From: Macropodus opercularis
Lineage: Eukaryota > Chordata > Actinopteri > Anabantiformes > Osphronemidae
Direction: 5' to 3'
DNA length: 64,000 nucleotides
Assembly: GCA_030770545.1 (NCBI GenBank)
Contig: CM061106.1
Span: 10,210,001 to 10,274,000 of the forward strand
A program made the translations under genes and the position numbers. Shown here one piece after another: positions 31,950-43,841 of this stretch (positions are counted from its first letter, which is position 1; the number at the start of each line of letters is the position of its first letter). The notes under the pieces were generated by a model. The model did not search any database. It saw only the letters and a list, made by a program, of their open reading frames with translations, and was not told the origin of the DNA.

Positions 31950-32410
31950 CCAGTACAGAGCCATGGCTCAGCCCTGCAGGATTGTGTAGTGGTGTGACAG
32001 CCCCTGCAGCTGAACGTGGGAAGAACCAAAGTGATGGTGACGTTCTCCAACAGACAGCACATCAGCCAGGAGCACCGGCATCATCATCATCATCTACGAT
32101 GAGATGGCTCCAGAATTATTGGACTAGCAGTCAGAGCCCTCTCCACCCTCCACCTTTGACCCCAGGGACTCACTCACGGCCTGGACGCCCCCTCACACCC
32201 CCACCCCTTTACCCCAACCACCACCCAAGCTCAGCTACCAGCCTCCACACTAGAACCCTCTTCAGCCCTAACTCCCACTTCCTCCCATAGACTCATGGAC
32301 TCTCAGGCTGATCATCTGTGTAATACAGGTGCATACAGAGATTTTGTTTTACTATCTGCCTCAAACTTCCCCCTGGGGACAAATAAAGTGTTTTGAACTG
32401 AACTGAATTG
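31950..32410 (+). mobile_element. LINE 3' fragment
   Basis: Contains a reverse-transcriptase thumb-side phrase 'LQLNVGRTKVMVTFSN' and ends with GGGGACAAATAAAGTG and a TTGAACTGAACTGAATTGA tail typical of fish non-LTR elements. Strongly decayed. Confidence 0.6.
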
Positions 32411-33215
32411 ACAAAGGTGATGTCTTCATGTTACAATGGTCAACAAACGTACACAGCAGGTCTTTGTTTAAGAGGTTGAAGCAGAAGCTCCAGGGACACT
32501 TCAGACACTTTTGCTTTATATCCAAATAACTTCAGATAAATAGATGATGTGTGTATGTAGACGGTAAATTAACAGTAGAAACATTTTTTATCACACTGGA
32601 AGCAGAAAATGAAAAGCAACTGTACAGTTTGCTGAAACAAAAACAATGCAGGGCTTTAAAATACCCGTCTCTGAAGACAAAGCCTAAGCAGGACGGTTCT
32701 ACCACAGAGTCAACACTCAACAACAGGGTGATGAGCTTTGGTCGATCACATTCTCCTGGTAACGGCAGCATCTAAAGGTTGTTAGTCCTCATGATCAGTG
32801 GTTCAGGTCCTAAAGCTTTAATGAGCCTTTTGTCACGTCACTATATAAATAAACTACGTTGAACTGAACCATCTAAAGACTCACCTCACCTACACACATC
32901 ACAGGACAACTCAGCTGTGTTTCCATGGTAACCATCAGTGACCTCTGACCTTTATGTTTAAGCAAAGCAAGTTTGAGCCATTTGACAGAATATTTGTGCG
33001 TTGAACAGAGTTTATGTCAAATGAATCTGTTCACATCAGGATAATTCTGATGATTAGTGCGTCTATGCAAATATCTACAAACGTGTGTGATTTACGTCTC
33101 ACTTCTAAAATGTCACTCGACACTGACAGACCCACTGCTGAGACACAAAGCAACACAGAGACATAGAGGTGAACAGACGCTGAACATTGTTCCATCCCAG
33201 CACTAAACACACTCT
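32411..33215. other. No gene recognised
   Basis: Intergenic-type sequence with a short repeat tail at about 32,848 (CTATATAAATAAACTACG, then GAACTGAACC). Nothing else is supported. Confidence 0.5.
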
Positions 33216-33219
33216 GAAC

Positions 33220-33706
33220 ACGCTGTGCTCTCATGGATTCAGCTCTGCCCTCAGTCCCTTCATGGACGTCTGCTGTCCTGGACGCAGTCTGTGGCCAGAG
33301 GTCAGACCTCTGCTCTACCAGCAGCATCTACTGCACAGAAACCTCCAGACTTCAACACCAGATCCTGGAGGAGACGGAGCCTTTCCACAGCAGTGTGGCC
33401 CTGCAGCCAGTCTCCTACCAGCTGGAGGAAGAGGGACAGACAGAGCAGCTGTCTGTCAGGCAGGTGGGCAGGAAGCTGACAGACAAGAAGCAGGAGGACG
33501 GGAAAGACTCCTACTCTGCTAGACTGCAGGAGTTCAGACAGGAGTTGGATCTGCCTGAAGGACTGAACCCTGAAGCCGTCAGCTGCTCCATGGATCCAGA
33601 CGGGAAGCTTCACATCCAGGCAGCCAAAGCTCCGAGTGTAGAGGAGGCTGAGAGAGAGGAGCTCAGAGAAAACACACAGAAGCAGCAGCTCACAGCATCA
33701 ACCTGA
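33220..33706 (+). pseudogene. hsp30: hsp30-like small heat-shock protein, broken
   Basis: Small heat-shock chaperone of the fish/amphibian hsp30 group. The N-terminal part (LCSHGFSSALSPFMD, then SLWPEVRPLLYQQ and LHRNLQ) is in one frame and begins with ACG (33,220-33,222) where ATG is expected. After a frame change near 33,345 the second frame carries 'SSVALQPVSYQLEEEG', 'LSVRQVGRKL' and the alpha-crystallin C-terminal half 'YSARLQEFRQELDLPEGLNP', 'EAVSCSMDPDGKLHIQAAK', ending at TGA. Part of the crystallin domain (between the Gly of EEEG and LSVR) is shorter than usual. The ATG at 33,233 opens the second frame, but its first 40 residues are not hsp30-like. AATAAA at 34,088-34,093 may be its polyadenylation signal. 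Confidence 0.82.
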
Positions 33707-34399
33707 TCACAGTGATGATGGACCAATCACAGCAACGTTTGGTTTGTAGGAAGGTGAACTCATGTCCTCAGAGGCTTTGACATGTTGAATAGAAGCATTT
33801 TGTTAAACCAGAAAACCAAATCTGTGTTTGCTCATATTTAATAATCTCACTGTCCAGCTGTTGGCAAACCTGGAGGCGATCAGTGAAACCAGAGTCGCCT
33901 TTGTTCACAGGCAGCGTCAGCATCAGAATAGTGACGTCAGGTTGAGGTCTGTGGACGTTTGCAGGACTCTGGGACAAATGTACAAATACATTCAGTTTGT
34001 GATCCAGATGTTCAGATGTCTGTCAGCTCTGTGTTTACAGCTCATCCAGCTCCTGCTTGTTGTTCTGTATCACCCTGAATATTAAGAAATAAAGTATCTG
34101 TCACATATTTTGTGTAATAATTCAGTTTATAACACTGCTACACGCTGGATTCATTTCTATTGAAAACAATCTCTTCCAATGACGCGATGAATAGTTTTCA
34201 GGATTAGGATAAACTCTTTTACCGTTTAAACCATCCAACATCATATCCTAACAAACATCTATATGGATAAATGTAAACACGCTTTCATTTAAATAAAACC
34301 TCTGAAGTGTCAGTCAGACATGAAGGAATATGCAGAGTTAGTATTTTCTTCCAGCTTTAATAAAAGAGACATTTTCATTCTGTGACATTAACTCATTTG

Positions 34400-34800
34400 C
34401 GTTGGACAGTGTCCAGTATCAGACGTATGTGGACTCTCCCAGTTCTCCTTTTGAGAGATGTCACTCCGGTCGTTGGAGGGAACCTCTAGAAGGCCCAGCG
34501 GAGGCTTTGACACCAGAACTGGACGTCTGCTGTGTTGGTTTTGTCTTTCTCCCTCTCAGAACTCTGGACTGCTCACCTCAGATTCTGCTCCTCTCACGCT
34601 CCAGTCCTCTGGTGACGACCCAGCTGGGGCGTGTTCACCCTCATCCTCTGACGAGATCACGGTTGAGACAGTTCCAGTCCCCACGCTCCTAGTTCACTTC
34701 ACTGGTCCTGATGAAATTCCAGCGTTTGATTGGTTCGTAATTAACCACACAATTATTTTCAAAATCAAAGCACACCTTGATTAAAACCTCAAATAGACCA
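34400..34800 (+). other. Exon-like segment of unknown gene
   Basis: After a good polypyrimidine acceptor (TTTGTCTTTCTCCCTCTCAG, ending at 34,556) the sequence stays open for about 75 codons with Ser/Asp-rich content 'LQSSGDDPAGACSPSSSDE' and 'ITVETVPVPTLLVHFTGP'. No clear donor or partner exon, and not recognised. The adjoining 33,710-34,400 and 34,800-35,460 hold no recognised gene. Confidence 0.3.
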
Positions 34801-35466
34801 ACTGAATACTGAGAATTCAATCTAATACTTGGTCATTGTGATGGTTAGTGACAATGTTTGTACAGGGTCATGATTCAACTCATGCTTCCTCCTGCTCCAT
34901 TCAAAATAAAAGTGACATTAAAATGTTAAGACTTAAATTTAATAGAGATTATAATTATGGTTAGATAATTCTGGACAGTAATTAAAAGGCTATTCTTAAT
35001 GTTAATAACCTGCTTCAACAATTCTCATGTCCTTTCAAAATATATTCAGTTACTGACAATTGAGCTTGTGCTTTATGCTGATGCTGAGAGGAATGTGTCT
35101 GAACACACAGCATCAGTGTTGTTGTGCTTGGGTTTGAACGTTAATATTTACAACCACAGATATAAATGTGCAGTCATTACATTTGTAGTTTGTATCATTC
35201 ATTTATTTTATTTATTTATGTTCTGGTCTATAACATCTTAGGGAAACCTGCACAGTTTAATCCAATCCAATGTGTGACATCAGTAACAAACGTAAAGACC
35301 AACTATCACCTTAAAAACTGTTCCTGTATTGGAGCAGCCTGTGCAGTGGCCCCAACAAAATGGCCAGTGAGCGTCCGATGAATCAACAGATGAAACCCAG
35401 CCTCTAACGTCCCAACACTCCACCACCTATAAAGGCTGCATTAAGGCCTGACCCATGGCTGAGCCA

Positions 35467-38433
35467 TCACTGTCCACCGTTGGGCCGAACGTCGGCGTAG
35501 TTCTTGACCAGCTGGGAGATCCTGACCACTTTGATGTCCGACGGCACTTGATCATAATCGGACCACAGATACTCTGGAGACAGCACCTTAGTGGGTTTGT
35601 TGTACAGCAGGTACCTGCAGGACAGAGACGCAGGTGTGATATATGTATGTGGGACATGAAGGTTTCTGACACAGCGTGAATCAAACTAGCAGGTACATAA
35701 AGTACGAGTCTGGGTTTCAACATTAATAAGAAGAAACACGAATAAACGTGTGTGGGAATGAAAAGTGACACCGCACTTGTTGAGGTGACTCTTCCTGCCA
35801 CACAGCTTCAATGTGGTTCTTGGCGTCGGCCTGTGACTGATCGTAACAGTATCTGAAAAAGGGAGAGAGTTTTGACTCCAATGGTAGAAAGTAATCAAAT
35901 CAGCTAAATTAATCTAAACATCAGTTAAAAAACTGAGACTCTTTGACAACAACGAGTGGCCTGATAAGCAGCAATGAATAAGCTCCACTAGCTGCAGTAG
36001 CAGGTGATTCCACCTTCATGTGCTTGTTTACCGGACCAGCTTGTCCATGTCCTCCAGGTCTCCCACACGGCAGCAGTGTAGTAGTATCTCCCTCGTCATT
36101 AGGGACGTACGCCGTGGACTCCTGGCGACGCTCGGAAGGGAACTTATTTCTCGTCGTCTACGGACAAAAGGGAGGAATTAAGAACAAGAGCAGGAAGCTG
36201 CAGCTGCCACAGCAGTGGAAATGCTGAAAACATCATATGTGAACATGCTCTGTACAGAAATAGTCTCTTTGCATGAGTCAAATGAGTGAGATGGCGTCTG
36301 AGCGGACGAGACGCTTCCTGCCTCTGCACCTTCAGTGTTTTCTAGTTGGTTGCTTTGTGGGCTCTGGCAGCATCGTGCACAATAAGCCTTATACTTCATG
36401 GCCCTTCTACTTAGAGTCTGTATCACACTCCAGGATTTCAGCTGTTCTCTCAAAGGAACCACAGTGAAACCTTGTAGTAGCCTCGGTGAAGCACAGCTGA
36501 CAGTCGGCTGAGAGACTCGGCCCCAAAGCGGTTGTGGAAGACGCTGTCGATGTCCATCATGAAAAGGTGGTCGGCTTCATTACGGATCTGAAAACAGGAA
36601 ACACGAAGGAATAAGAGCAACACAGAGAGATTTGATTAAAGGTATAAATAAAAGACAACAATTAGCATTTTTACATTTAACTTATTCCGTTAGTGAGTCA
36701 TGACCCGTTCTGCTTGTTAAAAGAGACCAAGGTTTTCTAGCAGGAACCACTCAGACGTGTCAGACTTTGCGTCAGGCCCCGTTCAGCAGCGTTTACCTGC
36801 TTGTGGATGGTGACTGTGGCCCACTTCATCCTCCCGAGCACCACATCCTGCAGCGCTTTGCACTGGGCACAGACACAACAGAGACGCTCCGGCCTTCACC
36901 CATCTCAACCTGAGCCAGATGAGAAAACGCAGGACGAACGGCATGAAGTCAGGACGTGACAGACTATTGCTGCGTTTGATTCAGGTTGACAAACACAAAC
37001 GATGGAGCAACATTAGACAGGACACAATGTGCCTCACGGGTGGAGTTTCACCAGAGTTTGTCCAGCAAAGCCTCTGCATTGACATGAGTTTGTTGCAGGT
37101 GTGTCTCACTACATAAATGAACGACTCACTGTGGGAACATCTTCCTCATGGTCTGTGTAGATGTAGTACGTGACCCTGAAGTCAACTAAAAAGTGCTTTT
37201 CACTGACTCCAGGAAGGCCCTCAGGAAACGGGTGTATCTGTCCACATGAAAGAATGAATGATTAGTTTATGACACATGGAAAAGCATCATATAGTTGGTG
37301 CCTGTGCACATACTTGCCAACAGCAAACACCACCACAGCAATGCGTGGCTCCATTTTCTGATAGATGGCGTCAATAACCACAGGATCAAAGGTTCCCTCC
37401 CAAACCAGGGGAACATTCCAGTTGGTCACTGGGTTCACGTCAGTGCGTCTGGGAGAGTAAAGAACGTCCTGAGAGCGTGAGCTTGAACAGTAGCAACATC
37501 TGAACGTTTCACCTGCTGAAAGGCTGGTTCAGCCAATAAACAACGTGACGTCTGACAAAGCACAAAGTGACGTCTCAACTAAACAGGAATTAGATGGAGT
37601 CATGAAAACAATAGAACAGAAGAAGCCCAACGCGTCTATTAAATGTGTTTACAACCTGAAATCACATCGTCTTTAAAGCTTTTCCTCACGTTCCATAAGC
37701 TTGATGTTATTATTGCTCAGCTCACCCTTTGTGTGCGCTTGGCTGATCATACTTTACTCTGGAAAAGAGCAGAGATCACATCAACACAGGTCGTAGTCAG
37801 GTCCACAAACTAAAACCACTATCCTACAGACAGCACATGTGACTCTCTGCGGGTCCAGGACCTGCTGTGTGGCAGAGCCAGCATGCGTTTAGACATGATG
37901 CTCCAGTTACTGCAGCATCAGTTTGAGCAGAGCTGGAGTCACTTCTTCCTCTTCCTGTTTCATGTTCATCTGGACGTTATGACCGTTTGCTGACTGTCTG
38001 AATAGTTTCCATCAAGGCAAAGGTGGAGACACATGTAAGTTAAAGTGGGTTTGAACATGTTTGCGTGTTTTACCCAGGTTTATGTGTCAGCTCTCCAATG
38101 CTCCACTTGTTGTTTTGTGGACATTTCGGTTTCTCTCCTTCTTTCGGTTTCTCTGTGAGATCTAGGTTTTGTTCTGGCTTCACTGCATCAAACTTCTGGC
38201 AAAAGCTTAAAAAGGCACCAATATTTAGTTTAGTAATAATGTGGGAAATAAACTGCTAAAATTCTGATGTAATTAATTTATGAAAACCAGACACAATGTA
38301 TGTTGATACAATCTTGAATCAAGGGTTTTTTACCAGATGAAAGAGTAGTTTTAGTTCTGCACTGTAACCTTCATTTCACTGAACCTACCTCTGGTAGAAT
38401 GAGGCGTTTCCTGAGAAGGAGACGTAGATCCCC
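35467..38433 (-). pseudogene. Glycosyltransferase family 6 (ABO/GGTA1-like), nine exons, frameshifted
   Basis: Type II Golgi alpha-1,3-Gal/GalNAc transferase family. Exons (minus strand): 38,433-38,389 (IYVSFSGNASFYQ); 37,758-37,726; 37,468-37,314 (NVPLVWEGTFDP to VVVFAVGK); 37,237-37,130 (YTRFLRAFLES to VTYYIYTDHEEDVP); 36,862-36,797; 36,587-36,471 (ADHLFMMDIDSVFHNRFGAE, with the DxD metal motif as DID); 36,158-36,032 (FPSERRQESTAYVPNDEGD); 35,852-35,777 (NHIEAVWQEE); 35,614-35,467 (YLLYNKPTKVLSPEYLW, stop). Splice phases mostly agree. Exon 4 lacks one base, exon 7 two and exon 8 two, each shifting the frame. The N-terminal anchor exons are not found; an L2 copy lies where they could be. The catalytic part is split by introns, whereas in mammalian ABO it is one exon. 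Confidence 0.85.
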
Positions 38434-38929
38434 CTGTGAAGAAACACACACGTGTGGATCACAGCAGTGGACTTTATTTAACCTAAGCTATGAAACGTTG
38501 TGTAAAACAAATAATTACGGGGGATTCAGATGTTTTTCAGTGATAACAAGTCATTTGCAAAACAGTGCGTCTTTGAACTTCCATTTTTAAATATCACTGG
38601 CCAGACTCTCCCTGTTCTGGGTTAAAGACTAACTATGTTAACCAGGTTTGTCAACAACAACTAAATCAATACGCATCACCTCAGCTGCTGTTTATGAGCT
38701 TCACCATCTAATCAGATCATCTCTATAATATAAGCTACATTTAAATGCTAGTGAGCCTCCTAGCTTTGGTGCTACTCGTCCCTCAGTGGGTCCTGAGCAG
38801 CAGGATGTGACTGGATGACGGTTCGTAGCAGTCGTAGTTCTAGGCAGTCGCCCGCTGAGAAACCACCCTGATCACTGGCTCCATAGTCAGAAACGTGGAG
38901 CTAGAGAGGTTGCAGTAGTCAAACCTTTA

Positions 38930-40022
38930 TTGCAAACTATAGGCCAATATCTAATCTGCCCTTTATTAGTTCTTGAAAAAACTGTAGCTAAACAACTATG
39001 TGACCACCTGCGTAGAAATAACCTGTATGAATATTTCCAGCCAGGATTCAGATACATCACAGACAGAACCAGCTCTGATTAGAGTCACTAATGATCTCAC
39101 AGCTTCAGACAATGGTCTAGTTTCTGTCCTTGTCCTGTTAGATCTTACTGCAGCATTTGATAGATCACAAGATTCTATTGCAGAGACTGGAACATAGCGT
39201 TGGATTAAAGGCAAAGCACTGGGATGGTTTAAGTCTTATTTGTTAATGTTCATGATCAATCTTCCATCCGCACAAAAATGAGCTTCGTTGTTCCACAGGG
39301 TTCTGTGCTTGGTCCAATACCTTTCAGTCTTTACAGTCTCCTCTCTCTAATATTATTAGGAAACACCTCCTACAACTAAACTCAGATAAAACTGAGGTTA
39401 TTATAGTTGGTGCTAAAAACCACAGAGACTCATTATTGAATCAGATTGTTACTCTGGATGACACAACGTTATCTTCAAGTTCTACTGTAGGAACCTTGGT
39501 GTCATTTGGACCAAGATCTCTCCTTTACATCATATATTAAAGAAATCTCTAGAACTGCCTACTTCCACCTGAGGAATATTGCTAAAATTAGGAGCATCCT
39601 CTCACAGAGTGATGCTGAAAAGTGAATCCATGCATTTGTTACCTCTAGGCTGGACGACTGTATCTCCCTGCTCATAGTTTGTCCCAATAACTCTCTAAAA
39701 AGCCTCCAGTTGATTCAAAATGCTGCAGCCAGAGTCTGACTGGACTTAGGAAGAGACATCACATTTCTCCTACATTAGCTTCTCTGCATTGGCTCCCTGT
39801 CAAATCTAGGATAGGATTCAAAATTCTTCTCCTCACCTACAAAGCTCTTCATAATAAAGCTCCATCTCATCTTAAAGACCTCATGGCTCCTGATGCTCCT
39901 TCAGATTAAAACGCTCCATGTGGGATTTGTCAGGTTTAGTTGTGTCAAGTTCTTGTAAAGGGCCTTCAGATAACTGCTGTGGTGAACTGGCGCTATATAA
40001 ATAAAATAGAAATGAATTGAAT
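38930..40022 (+). mobile_element. L2/Maui-like LINE, RT part and 3' end, decayed
   Basis: Encodes broken pieces of reverse transcriptase ('LVLLDLTAAFDRS' with the RT Asp, 'VPQGSVLGPIPFSLY', 'LQLIQNAAARV', 'ASLHWLPVKSRIGFKILLLT', 'YKALHNKAPSHLKDL') and ends with GGCGCTATATAAATAAAAT and a TGAATTGAAT tail. Inserted between the GT6 pseudogene and the USP exon copies. Confidence 0.82.
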
Positions 40023-40124
40023 AGTCAGCTGGTCAGATCACTAATTCAATAAGCAAGTGAAGTGGAAGAAGCCGCTGTGATGTGGATTTTGGACATTAAT
40101 GACGAGAAATGGGACGTTACTCAC

Positions 40125-40405
40125 TTTGGCTGCGACTAGAGGGACCAGTGCTGCGATGACGTGTGACGTGCACCTGCATCCTTGGACGCACTGATACTCC
40201 TGCAGAAGGAAACAAAAGAAGCAAGTGTTAGTGGAAATCGTTGGACACATGACACACAAACACCTTTGCTTTCTAGGTTTGCTGAGTGTTGGGGCTTAGT
40301 CGTACTTTCAGGTTCACCTTCAGACACTTCTGCACTGAACCTCCAGGAACCAGGTCCAGCAAACACCTGGTGCAGTCGTAACATGTCAGCGACTGCATCC
40401 CACAT
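40125..40405 (-). pseudogene. USP exon copy, unit C (two exons)
   Basis: Exon 40,405-40,306 encodes 'CGMQSLTCYDCTRCLLDLVP' and 'GGSVQKCLKVNLK', homologous to the zinc-ribbon exon of unit A. Exon 40,199-40,125 encodes 'EYQCVQGCRCTSHVIAALVP', matching the second CxC ribbon exon. Both keep frame and splice sites, but no flanking catalytic exons remain, so it is an isolated piece of a duplicated unit. Confidence 0.6.
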
Positions 40406-40477
40406 CTGCAAAATGACAGGAATGTTAAATGTAATAATAATATTCATTGTCGACTGGACTTCTATCACTTTTGACAC

Positions 40478-41263
40478 TGTCTCAAAAGACAAGTGGTTAA
40501 AGAACCTCTCTGACAGGGAACTTTCCCTTTTCTGGCTAAAGGCCTTAACTTTGCTGTCACACCCAAGGAGGTTCCTGTCGTAGATTTTATCACAGCCACA
40601 GAATCTTCCATTCGGAAAAACAACTTACCATCGTCAGAAGCTGAACAACTACGCCTCAAAGTCTCTGCTGCCCTGGCCAGTGCACAACCACCACAACCCA
40701 ACCTCACCAGGCAGGAGAGGAGTGCGCTCACAGCCCTCAGCAGGCACCAAACCATCACCACACTGCCTGCGGACAAAGGAAGGTGCACTGTCCTACTGAA
40801 CATGAACACAGCAGACCACCATCAAAAAGTCAGCTCACTGTTAGAGGACCAACACACTTACGAGAAGCTGAAAAGAGACCCCACCAGCAGCTACAAAAGA
40901 AAAATCACAGCTCATCTCAAAGAGCTGGAAACGGACCAGACCATCGACAGGATGACATACCACCGCCTGCATCCTGGAGAGGCCACTCCCTGCATTTATG
41001 GACTTCCTAAGATCCACAAAGAGGGAGCCCCGCTCAGACCCATAATCAGCAGCATCAACTCGGTCACATATAACATTGCCAAACACTTGGCCACCGTCCT
41101 GACGCCTCTGGTGGGACACACAGACCATCAATTCACAACAAGCCAAGGTCAGAGGACTGAAACTGGAGATAGATGAAACCATGGTTTCCTTCAATGTTAC
41201 ATCACTCTTCACCAGCATCCCCACCAGTGACGCCTTAACAGCCGTTAGGAAAAGACTGGAGGA
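40478..41263 (+). mobile_element. Penelope-like element (Neptune/Poseidon type) RT fragment
   Basis: Encodes 'RLKVSAALASAQPPQPNLTR', 'ALTALSRHQTITTLPADKGR', 'TYEKLKRDPTSSYKRKI', 'MTYHRLHPGEATPCIYGLPK', 'IHKEGAPLRPIISSINSVTY' and 'TMVSFNVTSLFTSIPTSDA'. This is the N-terminal and finger region of a Penelope-like reverse transcriptase. A few frame breaks occur and the catalytic YADD part and GIY-YIG endonuclease are missing. It sits between USP exon copies B and C. Confidence 0.82.
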
Positions 41264-41269
41264 AGCTGT

Positions 41270-42060
41270 AGGCCACAAATGGTGACCTGTGAATAGTGGT
41301 GACCAGCAGGTAACGAGTCATTGTCTGGAAAAAAGCACAATTAACCAACAACAAATACATCTACACGTTCAATATCACAGCAAATGGATTTTACCAGTTA
41401 CTTTCTGACTGTTTCCCAATAACTATTGTCCTCAGGTAGTTGTATAACGAACTGGACCTTTTCTTTACTGAAGCTCATTCTTACCTTCTGACGGCTGCTG
41501 GAAATCGACAGTTTCCGCCCTTGACGGCTTGGCGAGGATCCTCACTGTCATTGTCTTGTTGTTGTGACAATGAACCTGACGAGTCAGAGGATCAAAACAC
41601 TGTGGACACAAAGAAATGAAGGAGAGCTGGTCAGATCACTAATTCAAGTGGAAGAAGCTGCTGTGATGTGGATTTTGGACATTTAAGACGAGAAATGGGA
41701 CGTTACTCACTGGGAATGAAGCTCCAGTGACCAGTGCTGCGATGACGTGTGACCACCAAACCGGCGTCCACTCGCTGGTACACAATCAACGTTATTTACA
41801 GTCTCACCCTAAGGCCTGGGCAGTGATGGTTTCTTCACTGGTTACTGGCCACAAGTCCCTATTGGTTCTCACCACCAGATACCCAGACTCTGCCACAGGA
41901 TGGTGGTTTGACTGTATTTGACTCTTCTGGTCCTTAGCATCTTTTTGTAGTCAAACAGCTGGAGCAGTTGTTATTCGTCATGGACTGCATCCCACAGCCC
42001 CAAACAACATGACAGGTTAAAGAAACAGCAATAATAATAATCATTCATTCACAGGTTTAA
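41270..42060 (-). pseudogene. USP exon copy, unit B (degenerate)
   Basis: Sequence parallel to unit A in order: a zinc-ribbon-like exon near 41,930-42,000, a degraded second-ribbon exon near 41,711-41,775, the 'SVLIL' exon at 41,599-41,485 (which has TGA after five codons) and a His-box-like exon near 41,330 ('RYLLVTTIHRS'). Splice borders remain visible but stops and substitutions make it non-coding. Confidence 0.6.
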
Positions 42061-42115
42061 TTGTTACATCTGCACCACATTGTAATGAGGCAAATATTTC
42101 TCACTGAATTCTTAC

Positions 42116-43748
42116 CGATAGCAGAACCTGGTGCTCAACATCTGACAAGTCACGTGAGAAGCACGACAGGTGTGTTTTCTGAGAAACAAGGCTTCGGCGT
42201 CGTAGTCGCTGTAGCATAATCACAATCTCACAATTGGAATGACCTGAGAACAAACACAACATTTGTTTATGAATTCATAAAACCTGAGTTGACCTCACAG
42301 TTGACTGTAACACAAACAAACACTTACCATAATCAGCTGTAGGCCCTAAATGGCTGATAGTGGTGACAAGCGAGTAACAAGCTGTCTGGAAAATAGCACA
42401 GTTAACAAACAACCATTAGATTTACACATTCAATAGTCCAGCAAATGTATTTTACCACTTACTTTCTAAGTGTCTCACTATAATCATTGTTATCACATCA
42501 TTGTGTAATGAACCGGGCCTTTACTGAAGCTCTGCCCTACCTCCACATGGCTGCTGGAAATCATCAGTTCACGTGACAACTCCATGGGCGTCCTCACTTT
42601 CACCATCTTGTTGCCATTGAACTCGGTGCGTCTGAGTTCCAGGATCAAGACACTGTGGACCCAAAGAGATGGAGGAGAGGTGGTCAAATCACTCACTCAA
42701 AAAGGAAGTCAAGTGGAAGAAGCTGCTGCGATGAGGTCTCTAGACATTTGGGATGAGAAATAGGATGTTACTCACTTTGGCAGGGTCAACAACGACCACT
42801 GCTCCACTGACTCCTCATTTCCACAGCTGCACTTGTTTAAGCACTGGAAACACGGGAGAAGAAGCTTTTAGCTGAAACCTTACAATTGATCAAACGCACA
42901 AACAGCTTTGGTTTCTATCTTTGCTGAGTGTTGGGGCTGAGGCGTACTGTCAGGTAGTCGTCCAGACACTGCTGGACTGACCCTCCTGGACTCCACGTGG
43001 GGTCCAGGAAAAAGCTCTTGCAGTCGTGGTGAGTCGGTAGCTGCTGCCCACACCTGCACAATAACATGACAGCTCAAAGTTATAATATATGTTATTCATA
43101 GGTTCAACTAGTACATGTCCACATCACTATGAGACTATAAAGAGTTCATACCGACTGCAGGTCACGGTGCTCAAGACCTCAACAGAGATGTGAGCAGCGA
43201 CAGGACATGCGTACGAGAGCCCAAGAGCGTTGGCTGCTCTCTGCAGATCAAGGGAAACCAACTGCAGCATGTCCAGCACCGACATGACCAACAAAAAGCA
43301 GTCCTGCAAAGAAACGGCGTTTTAGACAGAGGAGTTTTCACTACAAAAACATTCTGTACATCACTGTCTGCTCTGTAGCACAAACAAGACGTGCACCAAC
43401 ATTTGGTCCGTCCTTGGCAAAGGTCGGCTCGTACTGCGCAACCGTGTGCTTCAGGGCTTCCAGGACCTCTGTCTTCTCATCGATGTCATTTGAGAAGCCA
43501 AGACGGACAAGTTCGCCAAACAACCTGGAAAGAGCAGGTGAAGAAATTAGGATGGTCCTCATGCTGACTGGTAACGTTAGTGGACAAACCAACGTCTGTG
43601 CTACGCTGCGGACCAGCTGCTGTACCTCATGGTGGAGCTGGTGCTGGCAACCTCAACCTGAACACTGAACTCCTCCATGAAAGGCTTCAGCCACAGGAGG
43701 AACTGGACGGCAGCGTTCACGAAGCAGGTATCGCCGAGGTTGGGTAAC
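42116..43748 (-). CDS. Ubiquitin-specific protease (peptidase C19, USP37-like) core, unit A
   Basis: Deubiquitinase catalytic domain. Seven exons keep one open frame with matching phases: 43,748-43,626 (LPNLGDTCFVNAAVQFLLWL, Cys box with the nucleophile); 43,524-43,401; 43,303-43,152 (DCFLLVMSVLDML, then CPVAAHISVEVLSTVTCSR); 43,053-42,948 (completing CSRCG, GGSVQQCLDDYLT); 42,843-42,776 (CLNKCSCGNEESVEQWSLLT); 42,652-42,541 (completing LPNVLILELRRTEFNGNK); 42,385-42,328 (CYSLVTTISHLGPTADYG). The two Cys pairs form the expected zinc ribbon. An eighth exon (42,243-42,116) would start with Gly-His, as a His box should, but then departs from the family. The start codon is not found: unit R3 upstream reads into a TGA in this frame. 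Best match by eye is the USP37/USP29 group. Confidence 0.75.
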
Positions 43749-43841
43749 CTGAAACATGACAAACATCACGTGTCCTTTTCCACAGATGAAGACTCACAAT
43801 AAATTATAACCTCACGCACAGAACACGCGTGGAGTCATCAG

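Noticed and set aside
33233..33706. 157-residue intact small heat-shock protein
   Set aside because: Its first 40 residues are out of frame with the true hsp30 N-terminus, which lies in another frame and lacks its ATG.
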